A stretch of 64,000 bases of DNA, taken from assembly GCF_014284335.1 (NCBI RefSeq), contig NZ_JACOGF010000009.1, forward strand, positions 186,001 through 250,000, in the 5' to 3' direction. The notes below the pieces were generated by a model, which saw nothing but the letters and a program-made list of their open reading frames with translations, was not told the DNA's origin and made no database searches. Position numbers and translations under genes: made by a program. How positions within the stretch are numbered: the stretch's first letter is position 1; every line of letters starts with the position of its first letter. The stretch is from Undibacterium hunanense (GTDB lineage: Bacteria; Pseudomonadota; Gammaproteobacteria; Burkholderiales; Burkholderiaceae_D). Shown one piece after another: positions 1-8,788 of this stretch.

Positions 1-72
1 AGCGAGGTTGCCCAGGCGCACCGTGATCTGGAAGCGCGAAAAACAACAGGTTCTACCATATTAATTCCATGA
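1..72 (+). CDS. NADPH:quinone oxidoreductase, C-terminal end only (partial)
   Basis: Frame 1 is open from the window edge to a TGA at 70-72 and encodes the last 23 residues. They include AQAHRDLEARKTTGS and end in ILIP. This matches the usual C-terminus of zinc-independent quinone oxidoreductases of the Qor/zeta-crystallin group (helix, then R-x-T-x-GS, then a hydrophobic end with proline). The rest of the gene lies outside the window, so the family is inferred from the tail alone. The stop codon overlaps the start of the next small gene. Confidence 0.6.
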   Translation, partial: SEVAQAHRDLEARKTTGSTILIP

Positions 73-227
73 TGCAAGATAATATGACACAAGTGACACC
101 ACCAAAAAAGCCAGATGGGCAGCAAAATGACGGCCCCAAATTCGGACGCCTGCTGATAGTCCTGATTTTTGCCGTGATGCTGATCGTGGTGATTACCCTT
201 GCTTCAGAGGCTTACTATACTAACTAA
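69..227 (+). CDS. small single-span membrane protein, 52 aa
   Basis: A short open frame starts with ATGATG. Its first ATG overlaps the stop of the upstream quinone oxidoreductase (ATGA), which suggests translational coupling. The N-terminal 25 residues are polar (Pro, Lys, Gln, Asp). A transmembrane helix follows at about residues 27-46 (LLIVLIFAVMLIVVITLA), then a short tail ending in SEAYYTN. No family is recognised. The overlap with the preceding gene and the clear polar-then-hydrophobic layout argue for a real gene. Function is unknown. Confidence 0.5.
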   Translation: MMQDNMTQVTPPKKPDGQQNDGPKFGRLLIVLIFAVMLIVVITLASEAYYTN

Positions 228-428
228 GCTAACTGAGCCAATCAAGACAGTCTGGTGAATGAAGAAGTGCAAGGCATTCTCCGTTGTTATTTGTTTTTTG
301 TCATTATTGTGACTATGCAGACAATTCAGGTCGTGAGCAGTGTACATTTGGTGGTGTGTGGCGCAAGTACCTTGTGCGCCATGTCAGCACAGTTTTATCA
401 ACCATTCTGATTACAATAAAAACTAGCA

Positions 429-2672
429 ATGGACACACTTCCACTGAATACCGCTAAAACCAGCGAATTTTCCAGCTCCAGCCGTTTGCTGATATTGCAA
501 AGTCTGGTACCGATAGCGACTAACCTGGTGTCTTCACAACTGGAAGCATTTGCCGGACGTCTGACCGAAGCCTTGTTCAAGTTGTCGGATCAGACAGTCA
601 GGCCTGAAGAAGTGGCAATCAGTTTTCAGGCTTATCAGCAACTGAAACGCAATGGCACTACCTTTTATCGCCTGGTGGCCGGCCAGATCAATGCTGCCCT
701 GGCCAAGGAAGTGAGCGTGGTAAACACCCGTAAGCGTGCCAGAACCGATGAAGGAAAGCAGGATTTTTCGCTGGTCAGCTTCGAAGAGATGGAGAGCAAG
801 GTACTCAGCCGTAACCTGAGTCAGTCGCTGGAAGTGAATAATGCCGAGCAGTTGGTGGCGCTGAACATGCGTATAGGACACGTTTTGCGGCGGACACCCA
901 TCAGCGTGTCGCAAAACCCGTTTCGTCCTGAACTGTTTGTCAAGGCGGTCCATCAGGCCTGGATGGAACTGGAACCTGATCCGGAAACCCATCACCTGAT
1001 TTTGCGTTTGTTGCAGCCGGAATTGTTTTTCCAGCTGGGTGCTATTTATAGAGAATTGAACCAGGCATTGATAGAACGTGGCATTCTTCCTGATATTAAT
1101 GACGGGTACAAGAATAAGCAAAAGAAAAGCATGCATTCGCCTACAGAAGATATTAGCGACCGCGACCCTTATCTTGAAAATAAGTTAAGAAATATTTTCT
1201 CTGGTACCTCTACGCCTGCTTCTTTCAGCAATACTGTTGGCGGTGGCGGTGGCGGTGGCGGTGGCGGTGGCGGTGGCGGTGTGGACGGCATACCTTACGC
1301 AGGCGGCCAGCAGGGCGGTAGTGGCGGAGGTAGCGCTGGTGGAGGTTTTGCCGGTGATGGCAATGTCGGCGGTGGCGGCATGCATGCACCCGATATGGTG
1401 ACCATTGACCGTCAGTTCTTTGACTACCTGACTAGCGTACAAAGGAATTTCTCGGTCAGCCCCATGCCCATGGATACGGCGCATTTGCGGCAGTTGTCGC
1501 AGCAGCCGAATGCCGAAAGCCTGACCCATATCGATCAAAGTACCATTGAGTTGCTGGCAAGGATCTTTGATTATGTGTTCAATGATGCCAGCATCCCGTC
1601 AGATATCAAGGGCCTTATCGGCCAGTTGCAGATCCCCACGCTTAAAGTGGCTTTACTGGACAAGGATTTCTTTTTTAAGGAAAACCATCCAGCCAGGGTA
1701 TTGATTGATACGCTGGCGAAATCCAGTGTCTTGCTCAATAGTGATACCACAGCAGAAGATCCTCTCTATCAGATGATAGAAGGCATCGTCGAACGCGTGC
1801 AGCAGGATTTCGATCAGCAGATAGAATTGTTTTCAGACGTTGTCGCTGATCTTGAAGCCTTTCTGAAGGAAGAAGAACAGCAAACCGAAGTTGCCATCAG
1901 TGAACCGGTGGCAGTCGCCCTGAAGCAGGAGAAAATGCGGCTGGCGCGCGAGTTTGCTGAAAACGATGTCGCCATCCGGGTTGAAACAGGTGAAGTTGCC
2001 GGCTTTCTGGAAGTGTTTTTGAAAGAGCAGTGGATACGCATTCTGACCATTTCCCATAACGTCAAGGAAGAAAAACCCAACGCCCTGGAAAACGCCCTGC
2101 GGACGATGGATGATCTGATCTGGAGTCTGAAACCAAAAAACAGCGCGGAAGAACGCAAGGAACTGGTCAGCAAGTTGCCGGCCATGTTGTCGCTGTTGAA
2201 TGCCTGGCTGAATGCGATCAAATGGGATGAGCCGGAACGCGTGATATTCTTTTCCAAACTGGCAGAACGGCATGCCGCGATTGCCCGTGCGCCACTGGAA
2301 TTTTCACCGCGCCGCCAACTGGAAATTGCCGTCAATATTGCCCAAAGAGCGAGTGAAAGACGACTCAACCGTCATGTGCAGGATCAGATAGAGCAACCTG
2401 TCGATGAATGGGCGCGTGTCATAGAAACCATGGAACGCGGCATCTGGGTTGACTTCACCCGGCAGAATGGTGTGACTACCCGTTTCAAGCTGGCCTGGGT
2501 CAGCCCCAAGCGCACCCGTTATATCTTCACCAACCGCCAGGGGCATGATGCCTTTTCTGTATCAAGCGAAGAATTGATTACCCAATTCCGCGAAGGCAAT
2601 GCGATACAGATCGTTGCCGAATCGGTGGTGGATCGTGCCCTGGTGGAAGCACTGAGAGACCCGCCGGCCTGA
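429..2672 (+). CDS. DUF1631 family protein with poly-glycine linker
   Basis: A protein of 747 residues that matches the DUF1631 family, large cytoplasmic helical proteins of beta- and gammaproteobacteria with no assigned enzyme activity. The C-terminal part is the most family-like section: the ERGIWVDF region, then RFKLAWVSPKRTRYIFTN, which reads like a PilZ-type beta-barrel. Residues about 271-284 are an uninterrupted run of 14 glycines, followed by a further Gly-rich stretch to about residue 318, so two helical halves are joined by a flexible linker. No signal peptide or membrane span is visible. It is transcribed alone, with a terminator just downstream. A role in surface or c-di-GMP-related behaviour would be speculation. 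Confidence 0.8.
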   Translation: MDTLPLNTAKTSEFSSSSRLLILQSLVPIATNLVSSQLEAFAGRLTEALFKLSDQTVRPEEVAISFQAYQQLKRNGTTFYRLVAGQINAALAKEVSVVNTRKRARTDEGKQDFSLVSFEEMESKVLSRNLSQSLEVNNAEQLVALNMRIGHVLRRTPISVSQNPFRPELFVKAVHQAWMELEPDPETHHLILRLLQPELFFQLGAIYRELNQALIERGILPDINDGYKNKQKKSMHSPTEDISDRDPYLENKLRNIFSGTSTPASFSNTVGGGGGGGGGGGGGGVDGIPYAGGQQGGSGGGSAGGGFAGDGNVGGGGMHAPDMVTIDRQFFDYLTSVQRNFSVSPMPMDTAHLRQLSQQPNAESLTHIDQSTIELLARIFDYVFNDASIPSDIKGLIGQLQIPTLKVALLDKDFFFKENHPARVLIDTLAKSSVLLNSDTTAEDPLYQMIEGIVERVQQDFDQQIELFSDVVADLEAFLKEEEQQTEVAISEPVAVALKQEKMRLAREFAENDVAIRVETGEVAGFLEVFLKEQWIRILTISHNVKEEKPNALENALRTMDDLIWSLKPKNSAEERKELVSKLPAMLSLLNAWLNAIKWDEPERVIFFSKLAERHAAIARAPLEFSPRRQLEIAVNIAQRASERRLNRHVQDQIEQPVDEWARVIETMERGIWVDFTRQNGVTTRFKLAWVSPKRTRYIFTNRQGHDAFSVSSEELITQFREGNAIQIVAESVVDRALVEALRDPPA
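1239..1280 (+). repeat. seven tandem GGCGGT hexamers inside the DUF1631 gene
   Basis: Seven perfect copies of the 6-bp unit GGCGGT encode the 14-glycine run. Because the unit is two codons long, slippage would change linker length without breaking the frame. Confidence 0.9.
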
Positions 2673-2705
2673 TTGAGTAGTTTAACGCCGCTACAATGCC
2701 TTACA

Positions 2706-2742
2706 AAAATGCCCCTGGGTTGCATCAATCCAGGGGCATTTT
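2706..2742. terminator. bidirectional rho-independent terminator
   Basis: The stem AAAATGCCCCTGG pairs with CCAGGGGCATTTT across an 11-nt loop, with A and T runs on the outer flanks. It lies between the convergent DUF1631 gene and the DUF4136 lipoprotein gene and would serve both. Confidence 0.85.
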
Positions 2743-2767
2743 CTATAGGCTATAGTGAAGAGATTTA

Positions 2768-3403
2768 CTATTTACCCATCTTTATTTCAACTTCGGTAGT
2801 GCTGCCGTTTTTACCTGGAAAGTCTTTCAGCGCGCTGTCCATCATCCAGGGCATGAAGGTCGATATTTCAGGATCGGTCTGCTCTGAACTGACCTTGATG
2901 TCTGCCAGCTTTTTGGCCGGATTGATTTCGTCTATATGTATTTCCAGTTGATGCAGATAGCTGGCACGCAGGCTGAAATCGGTCCAGTAGCGTGGATAGC
3001 CGCCCCAGCCCCAGTAAGGGTAAGGATAGCCCAGGCGATAACGATAAATCCCGCGGCTGAAGTGCATGTTCCAGAAGGGATCATAAATCGCAGGATGCCA
3101 TAACGGTGAGTACTGGATTTCTCTTAGTGTGGTGCCGTATTTCAGTCCTACTTTCATTGCAGGCGTTGCACCGGCGCTGATTTCCGTGAAGCCCAGAACC
3201 TGCAGGCGACTGCGCAGCAAGTCTTCATATAATTTGTGTTCGGGATTATTTTCCTGGCCTGGCGAACGTTCAAAGATATACGATTTATTGCTTGCTGCTG
3301 CCGGCCATTCATGGAATACGCTGACCTGGCTGCTGAAGGTGGTTGCACAGCCACTCAGTAAAACACTACAGGCCACAGCAAATAGCATGGCGATCTTTTT
3401 CAT
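2768..3403 (-). CDS. DUF4136 domain lipoprotein
   Basis: An exported lipoprotein of 211 residues. The chosen start (MKKIAMLFAVACSVLLSGC) has an AAGGAG ribosome binding site seven bases upstream; a longer frame reaching 3469 lacks one. The signal peptide ends in the lipobox LLSGC, so the mature protein would be acylated on Cys19 and held in the outer membrane or periplasm. The following domain (FSSQVSVFHEWP..., then SYIFERSP..., LRSRLQVLGF) has the layout of DUF4136, common in proteobacterial lipoproteins of unknown function. The middle is rich in Tyr, Trp and Gly. It is a single-gene unit. Confidence 0.85.
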   Translation of the reverse strand: MKKIAMLFAVACSVLLSGCATTFSSQVSVFHEWPAAASNKSYIFERSPGQENNPEHKLYEDLLRSRLQVLGFTEISAGATPAMKVGLKYGTTLREIQYSPLWHPAIYDPFWNMHFSRGIYRYRLGYPYPYWGWGGYPRYWTDFSLRASYLHQLEIHIDEINPAKKLADIKVSSEQTDPEISTFMPWMMDSALKDFPGKNGSTTEVEIKMGK

Positions 3404-3737
3404 GGTGCTACTCCTTGATAATTCAGTTTCTGTTCTATTTCTGTTCCACCACTTCATGATATGCATCATTGCGCAAACATGTTGTGATTTCTGTAACGTG
3501 TTGTAACGATTTTGTTACTGTTGGTGAGCAAGCCGCTTTCCCCTGATTCATCGCGATTTTTATAAAACTTTTAGCCTGTCTCTGCAAAAAATCCACAATC
3601 AGGCCAAATTTTCTGCGTTATTACAAAGTAATTATGACTGCTTTCGTGCCTGCTCACACACAGCTTGGTAAAATGGCAGTCTTCGCAGGGTTCACAAGAC
3701 TTTGCCATTCCATTTATTTTCGCGAGATATTCAATCC
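3404..3737. other. intergenic region between divergent lipoprotein and pepN genes
   Basis: It contains divergent promoters by position. At 3492-3508 the heptamer TGTAACG occurs twice, 10 bp apart, followed by TTGTTAC at 3512-3518. Direct repeats with a 10-bp period are typical of OmpR/PhoB-class response regulator boxes. They lie about 90 bp upstream of the lipoprotein start. No gene was found here. Confidence 0.4.
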
Positions 3738-6416
3738 ATGCGCAACGATACTGCCAGCACACCACAGACTATTTTCCGTAAAGATTACGTGGCCCCAGGC
3801 TTTTGGGTGGACACGGTAGAGATGGGTTTTGACCTTGATCTGCAAGCAACCCATGTGGCAACGCGCATGACCATGCGCCGCAACCATGACAGCAAAGAGA
3901 AAGACCTGGTACTGTTCGGTGAATCCCTGAAATTGCTGCAACTGCGCATGAACGGCGTGAACCTGAAGAAAAGCGCTTACAAGATAGAAGGCGAAACCCT
4001 GCGCATTGCCAATGCCCCGGACGAAGTCACGCTGGAAATTGAAACCCTGATCAATCCGCAAAAAAACACCTCGCTGTCCGGGCTGTATGCGTCGAATGGC
4101 AATTTCATTACACAGTGCGAAGCAGAAGGCTTCCGCAAGATCACCTGGTTCCCGGATCGTCCCGATGTCATGGCGAAATACACGGTCATGCTGCGTGCCG
4201 ACAAGAAAAAATTCCCTGTCCTCTTGAGCAACGGTAACCTGATTGCAGAAGGTGATCTGGGCGATGGCCGTCATTTCGCCAAATGGGAAGACCCGTTCAA
4301 GAAACCTTCCTACCTGTTTGCCCTGGTTGCGGGCAAGCTGGTATGTCAGGAAGAAAATTACAAGCTCAAATCCGGTCGCAAAGCCTTGCTGCAAGTCTGG
4401 GTGGAAGAAGGCAATCTGGACAAGACCCAGCATGCCATGGATTCCCTGAAAAACAGCATACGCTGGGATGAACAGCGTTTTGGCCTGGAGCTGGATCTCG
4501 ATCGTTTCATGATCGTTGCCACCGGCGACTTCAATATGGGCGCGATGGAAAACAAGGGCTTGAATATCTTCAATACCAAGTTTGTACTGGCCAATCCATC
4601 CATCGCCACTGACGTCGATTACGCAGGCATAGAATCCGTGGTTGGCCATGAATATTTCCACAACTGGACCGGCAATCGTGTCACCTGCCGCGACTGGTTC
4701 CAGCTGTCGCTGAAAGAAGGACTGACGGTTTTCCGTGATCAGGAATTTTCTGCCGATCTGGTTGGCACCGCCACCGGCCGCGCCGTCAAACGTATCGAAG
4801 ATGTGCGCCTGCTGCGCCAGGTGCAATTCTCGGAAGATGCAGGCCCTATGGCTCATCCGGTACGCCCTGATTCTTTTGTTGAAATCAATAATTTCTACAC
4901 TGTCACGATTTACGAAAAAGGTTCCGAAGTCGTGCGCATGTATTACACCTTGCTGGGCCACGACGGCTTCCGCAAGGGTATGGATCTGTATTTTGAACGG
5001 CATGATGGACAGGCTGTTGAATGTGATGACTTCCGTGCTGCCATGGCTGATTCCAGCGGTCGTGACCTGACCCAGTTTGAACGCTGGTATAGCCAGGCGG
5101 GTACCCCGCGCGTCAAGGTGGAAACAAGCTATGACGCAGAAGCGCAGACCTATGAAATCAAACTCAGCCAGTCTTGCCCGGCCACACCAGGACAAGTAAA
5201 AAAATTGCCTTTCCATATCCCGGTGGCGATGGGTTTGCTGGGTGCTGATGGCAAGGACATGGCCTTGCATTGCGACGGTTACGAAGCCCACGCAGGCGCA
5301 AGCAGTCTGGTGCTGGAACTGACAGAAGATAGCCAGATATTCCGCTTCAGCAAAATCAGCAGCAAGCCTGTGCCTTCACTGCTGCGCAATTTCTCTGCAC
5401 CTGTGGTGCTGGAGATTGATTACAGCGATGAAGAACTGGGCCTCTTGCTGGCCAATGACAGCGACCCGTTCAACCGTTGGGAAGCTGGCCAGCGCCTGGC
5501 GACACGCCGTCTGGTCAAACTGACGACAGCAGTACAACAGGGTGAAGAACTGACGCTGGACAGCATGTTCATAGAAGCCCTGCGTGCCACGCTGAAGGAT
5601 GCCAGCCTCGACCCGGCATTCCGCGAACTGGTGCTGACCCTGCCTTCCGAAGCCATGATTGCTGAAGAATTCAAGGTGGTTGATCCACAAGCCATTCATA
5701 CTGCCCGCCAGTTTACCCGTGCCACCCTGACCGGGCATCTGCGCGCCGACTTGCTGAGTGCCTATGAAGGCCATCTGACACCAGGAAAATATAGCCCGGA
5801 TGCACAATCCATGGCCAGACGCGGTTTGAAAAACCTGTCCCTGTCGTATTTGCTTGAATGGTCGGATGATTCCACTTTTGATCTGGCGAAAACCCAGTTC
5901 GATGAAGCTGAAAACATGACAGATCGTCTGGCCGCATTGACAGCCCTGACCAATTTTAGCGGCACGGACAAACATGCCAAAGCAGCCGCCAAAGCCCTGA
6001 ACCAGTTCTTTAAAGACTTCAAAAAAGAAGCCTTGGTCATCGACAAATGGTTCATGTTGCAGGCCACTGCGCGCACCACTGATGTGGCAAAAGTACGTGA
6101 ACTGATGACACACCCAGCCTTTACCTTGAACAACCCCAACCGTGCACGCAGCCTGACGTTTGCCTTCTGCAATGCCAATCCGGCACGTTTCCATGCGGCT
6201 GACGGCAGTGGTTATGCCTTGTGGGCAGAGTTGGTGATTGCGCTCAACAAGCTTAATCCGCAAGTGGCAGCCCGTCTGGCGCGCAGCATGGATCGCTGGA
6301 AGAAATATCCAAAGAATTTGCAAACCCATATGAAGGCCGCTCTGCAAAAAGTAGCTGACACCAAAAAACTGTCGAAAGACGTTCTGGAAGTAGTCAGCAA
6401 AGCCCTGGCTTCCTGA
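3738..6416 (+). CDS. pepN: aminopeptidase N (M1 family)
   Basis: A zinc aminopeptidase that removes N-terminal residues from cytoplasmic peptides. With this start (MRNDTASTPQTIFRKDY) it has 892 residues, close to the roughly 870 usual for proteobacterial PepN. An upstream in-frame ATG at 3702 adds 12 residues that the family lacks. The exopeptidase motif GAMEN is at residues 268-272. The zinc site HEYFH is at 304-308, with the third ligand Glu327 at the expected distance of 18 residues in WFQLSLKEGL. The C-terminal helical DUF3458-type domain is complete. A long inverted repeat starts right at the stop codon, and fbp follows. Confidence 0.97.
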   Translation: MRNDTASTPQTIFRKDYVAPGFWVDTVEMGFDLDLQATHVATRMTMRRNHDSKEKDLVLFGESLKLLQLRMNGVNLKKSAYKIEGETLRIANAPDEVTLEIETLINPQKNTSLSGLYASNGNFITQCEAEGFRKITWFPDRPDVMAKYTVMLRADKKKFPVLLSNGNLIAEGDLGDGRHFAKWEDPFKKPSYLFALVAGKLVCQEENYKLKSGRKALLQVWVEEGNLDKTQHAMDSLKNSIRWDEQRFGLELDLDRFMIVATGDFNMGAMENKGLNIFNTKFVLANPSIATDVDYAGIESVVGHEYFHNWTGNRVTCRDWFQLSLKEGLTVFRDQEFSADLVGTATGRAVKRIEDVRLLRQVQFSEDAGPMAHPVRPDSFVEINNFYTVTIYEKGSEVVRMYYTLLGHDGFRKGMDLYFERHDGQAVECDDFRAAMADSSGRDLTQFERWYSQAGTPRVKVETSYDAEAQTYEIKLSQSCPATPGQVKKLPFHIPVAMGLLGADGKDMALHCDGYEAHAGASSLVLELTEDSQIFRFSKISSKPVPSLLRNFSAPVVLEIDYSDEELGLLLANDSDPFNRWEAGQRLATRRLVKLTTAVQQGEELTLDSMFIEALRATLKDASLDPAFRELVLTLPSEAMIAEEFKVVDPQAIHTARQFTRATLTGHLRADLLSAYEGHLTPGKYSPDAQSMARRGLKNLSLSYLLEWSDDSTFDLAKTQFDEAENMTDRLAALTALTNFSGTDKHAKAAAKALNQFFKDFKKEALVIDKWFMLQATARTTDVAKVRELMTHPAFTLNNPNRARSLTFAFCNANPARFHAADGSGYALWAELVIALNKLNPQVAARLARSMDRWKKYPKNLQTHMKAALQKVADTKKLSKDVLEVVSKALAS

Positions 6417-6569
6417 AAACCTGTTTTGATCTTACTGCGCGAGCGTGATCGGGGCTCATGCGCTGCTCGAAATGCTCATGTACTATAGTACATTCCGCTT
6501 TTTGCGCGGCTCTATTTGTTGCCACTGAGCCCGCTGACGCACGCTCGCTGCAGATCGTAAACAGGTTTT
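6416..6569. repeat. 154-bp nested inverted repeat between pepN and fbp
   Basis: Three nested pairs of arms are visible. AAAACCTGTTT (6416-6426) pairs with AAACAGGTTTT (6559-6569), GCGAGCGTG (6439-6447) with CACGCTCGC (6540-6548), and GGGCTCA (6452-6458) with TGAGCCC (6526-6532). Inside lies the perfect 16-bp palindrome ATGTACTATAGTACAT (6478-6493). It has no coding potential. The layout suggests an intergenic repeat unit of the REP or MITE type rather than a simple terminator. Confidence 0.75.
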
Positions 6570-6626
6570 GAACGACTTATTGAACAAACTATTGACAAGA
6601 ATTACTGAAAAAATCGAGAGAACAAC

Positions 6627-7628
6627 ATGAAACGTGTAAGCCTGACCCAGTACCTGGTCGAAGAGCAGCGCCTGAATAATTCGATACCGGCAGAATTGCG
6701 CCTGCTGATCGAAGTGGTGGCGCGCGCCTGCAAGACCATCAGCCATGCAGTAGGCAAGGGTGCTTTAGGTGAAGTGCTGGGTACCGCCGGTAGCGAAAAC
6801 ATTCAGGGCGAAGTGCAAAAGAAGCTCGACATCCTGTCGAATGAAATTTTGCTGGAAGCGAATGAATGGGGGGGGCATCTGGCCGCCATGGCATCGGAAG
6901 AAATGGAAAGCATCCATCCGATACCTAACCGCTATCCCCAGGGCGAATACATGCTGCTGTTTGATCCACTTGATGGCTCCAGCAATATTGACGTCAATGT
7001 CTCTATCGGTACCATCTTCTCGGTATTGAAGGCACCGGAAGGCATGGGCAAGCCAACTGAGCAAGACTTCCTGCAACCCGGCAGCAAGCAGGTTGCCGCC
7101 GGTTATGCCGTGTACGGCCCCCAGACAGTCCTGGTACTGACCACGGGTAATGGCGTGAACTGCTTCACCCTCGACCGTGAAATGGGTTCCTGGGTACTGA
7201 CCCAACGCAATATGCAAATCCCGGAAGATACCAAGGAATTTGCCATCAATGCCTCCAACACCCGTCACTGGTATCCACCCGTCACGCGTTATGTCGATGA
7301 AATGCTGGCGGGCGGCACCGGTCCACGCGGCAAAGAATTCAACATGCGCTGGATCGCCTCCATGGTGGCCGACGTACACCGCATCCTGAACCGTGGCGGC
7401 ATCTTCATGTACCCGGCAGACAAACGTGAACCGGACAAGGCAGGCAAACTGCGTTTGATGTACGAAGCCAACCCCATGTCCTTTATCGTCGAACAGGCTG
7501 GCGGCGCATCGACCGACGGCAAGCAACGCATGCTGGATATCCAGCCAGAAAAACTGCATCAGCGTGTTGCGGTGTTCCTGGGTTCCAAAAATGAAGTGGA
7601 AAGAGTGACGCAATACCATCAGGAATGA
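6627..7628 (+). CDS. fbp: fructose-1,6-bisphosphatase, class I
   Basis: Hydrolyses fructose 1,6-bisphosphate to fructose 6-phosphate in gluconeogenesis (cytoplasmic, Mg-dependent). The 333 residues match class I FBPase length. The metal-binding signature [13 protein letters not shown] is at about residues 112-124, and the C-terminal substrate region [21 protein letters not shown] is at about 272-292. The start ATG is preceded by GAGAGAAC. It feeds the Entner-Doudoroff genes encoded later in the window by regenerating hexose phosphates from three-carbon precursors. A terminator follows directly. Confidence 0.97.
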   Translation: MKRVSLTQYLVEEQRLNNSIPAELRLLIEVVARACKTISHAVGKGALGEVLGTAGSENIQGEVQKKLDILSNEILLEANEWGGHLAAMASEEMESIHPIPNRYPQGEYMLLFDPLDGSSNIDVNVSIGTIFSVLKAPEGMGKPTEQDFLQPGSKQVAAGYAVYGPQTVLVLTTGNGVNCFTLDREMGSWVLTQRNMQIPEDTKEFAINASNTRHWYPPVTRYVDEMLAGGTGPRGKEFNMRWIASMVADVHRILNRGGIFMYPADKREPDKAGKLRLMYEANPMSFIVEQAGGASTDGKQRMLDIQPEKLHQRVAVFLGSKNEVERVTQYHQE

Positions 7629-7645
7629 TGGAGTCATAATCCTTG

Positions 7646-7676
7646 AAAACGCGAAGTGTAAGCTTCGCGTTTTTTT
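7646..7676 (+). terminator. rho-independent terminator after fbp
   Basis: AAAACGCGAAG pairs with CTTCGCGTTTT across a 6-nt loop and is followed by a run of T, 18 bp after the fbp stop. Confidence 0.9.
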
Positions 7677-7907
7677 ATGGGTGTTCGTGTTTTGTCGGTG
7701 TTAAATCATGATCATGATTCGGTATTGGGGGCATGCCATTTTTTTCATATTGGTTACTTCACATCGAAACTTAATGGCAAATTGTTGAAAATATTGACGC
7801 TTGAATTATTCTTCAACTTGTCGGTCAACTGTCGGGTTTCTGTCGTGTTGTCTTTTTGAACGTTTATCTATACTTCGCAACATTGATCGAAACGATGGAA
7901 TTACGAA

Positions 7908-8603
7908 ATGAATACTGAAAAAAACACTCAACAAACTCGCTTACTGACACCTAACGAGCTTGCGGTTTTTATTAAAATTTTCCGTGAGATGAGACACTGG
8001 TCTCAAGAGCAATTGGCTGAAATCTCAGGACTCAATGTACGAACAATTCAGCGGGTAGAGCAGGGCTTGTCTGCAAGTCTCGATACTCGACGAGCTCTCG
8101 CGAGTGCATTTGAATTAGAGGATATTGATGCTTTTAACAAGCCATTCGCTATTCCATCCGAAGAAGAAATAAAAATACAGAAAGAAAAATTTGATCGAGA
8201 AAACGTCACGTTAACGGCGATTCCGCTAACAACAGGAAGGCAATTGGCCAAGCTTGTGGAAACATGCGCGATGGACCTGTCGGAACCAGCCTTCGAACTA
8301 TCCCGCGAAATGGAGGAAGCCTTTGCGGAACTGGTGGATTATTTCCGTTGCTATCGTGATTGTGCCGATGAGTACAGTCAAACCCAGAAGCTTGATATGT
8401 ACGATGAGATGCAATCCTATATTGACACGCTCAAGGTACTTGGAGTTTCACTGAGATATGCAGAACGCAAGATGCAGGTGAAATGGGGTTTGGATACAGA
8501 TAGTATGCCAATGTCTGTTAACGTACTTTATGTTGTCGGTTTCCCCCTCGGCAAGGAGCCTGAGCAATTTGCTACTTCTAGATCTGCTGGAGTTCGCATG
8601 TAG
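7908..8603 (+). CDS. XRE-family transcriptional regulator
   Basis: A protein of 231 residues with an N-terminal helix-turn-helix of the Cro/C1 type at about residues 15-70 (IFREMRHWSQEQLAEISGL, then NVRTIQRVEQG). The remaining 160 residues are mostly helical, with an acidic stretch (EMEEAFAELVDYFRCYRD), and match no family known to me. No membrane segment is seen. The gene and its flanks are more AT-rich than fbp and ilvD, which may mean later acquisition. An inverted repeat about 75 bp downstream, in front of ilvD, could be a target. The regulon is unknown. Confidence 0.8.
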   Translation: MNTEKNTQQTRLLTPNELAVFIKIFREMRHWSQEQLAEISGLNVRTIQRVEQGLSASLDTRRALASAFELEDIDAFNKPFAIPSEEEIKIQKEKFDRENVTLTAIPLTTGRQLAKLVETCAMDLSEPAFELSREMEEAFAELVDYFRCYRDCADEYSQTQKLDMYDEMQSYIDTLKVLGVSLRYAERKMQVKWGLDTDSMPMSVNVLYVVGFPLGKEPEQFATSRSAGVRM

Positions 8604-8676
8604 GGTGATAATTGTCACCAGAATTGTCAATTTAATAACGTTGTACCTATTTTTGCGGGAATTTTTAGGTTTTGAT

Positions 8677-8712
8677 TTTATTGATACTTAATTCGACCTA
8701 ATTATCAATAAA
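8677..8712. promoter_or_regulatory. perfect 10-bp inverted repeat upstream of ilvD
   Basis: TTTATTGATA (8677-8686) is mirrored by TATCAATAAA (8703-8712) across a 16-bp spacer. It lies between the XRE regulator and ilvD, 77 bp before the ilvD start. An operator is a reasonable guess. The regulator is not known. Confidence 0.45.
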
Positions 8713-8788
8713 TTCCATATTTGACATATGACTAGACGAAGCGCATGCTGATATAACATTTTCATTTATCGCCAGCCTGGAGTCAGAC

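Noticed and set aside
361..385. Hairpin GGCGCAAG/CTTGTGCGCC upstream of the DUF1631 gene
   Set aside because: About seven pairs, no T run and no gene ending nearby, so it is not supported as a terminator or riboswitch.
3714..5291. Long open frame of 525 codons on the minus strand under pepN
   Set aside because: It lies wholly inside pepN in an opposite frame, is rich in His, Phe and Cys, and has no family character; pepN itself has all catalytic motifs.
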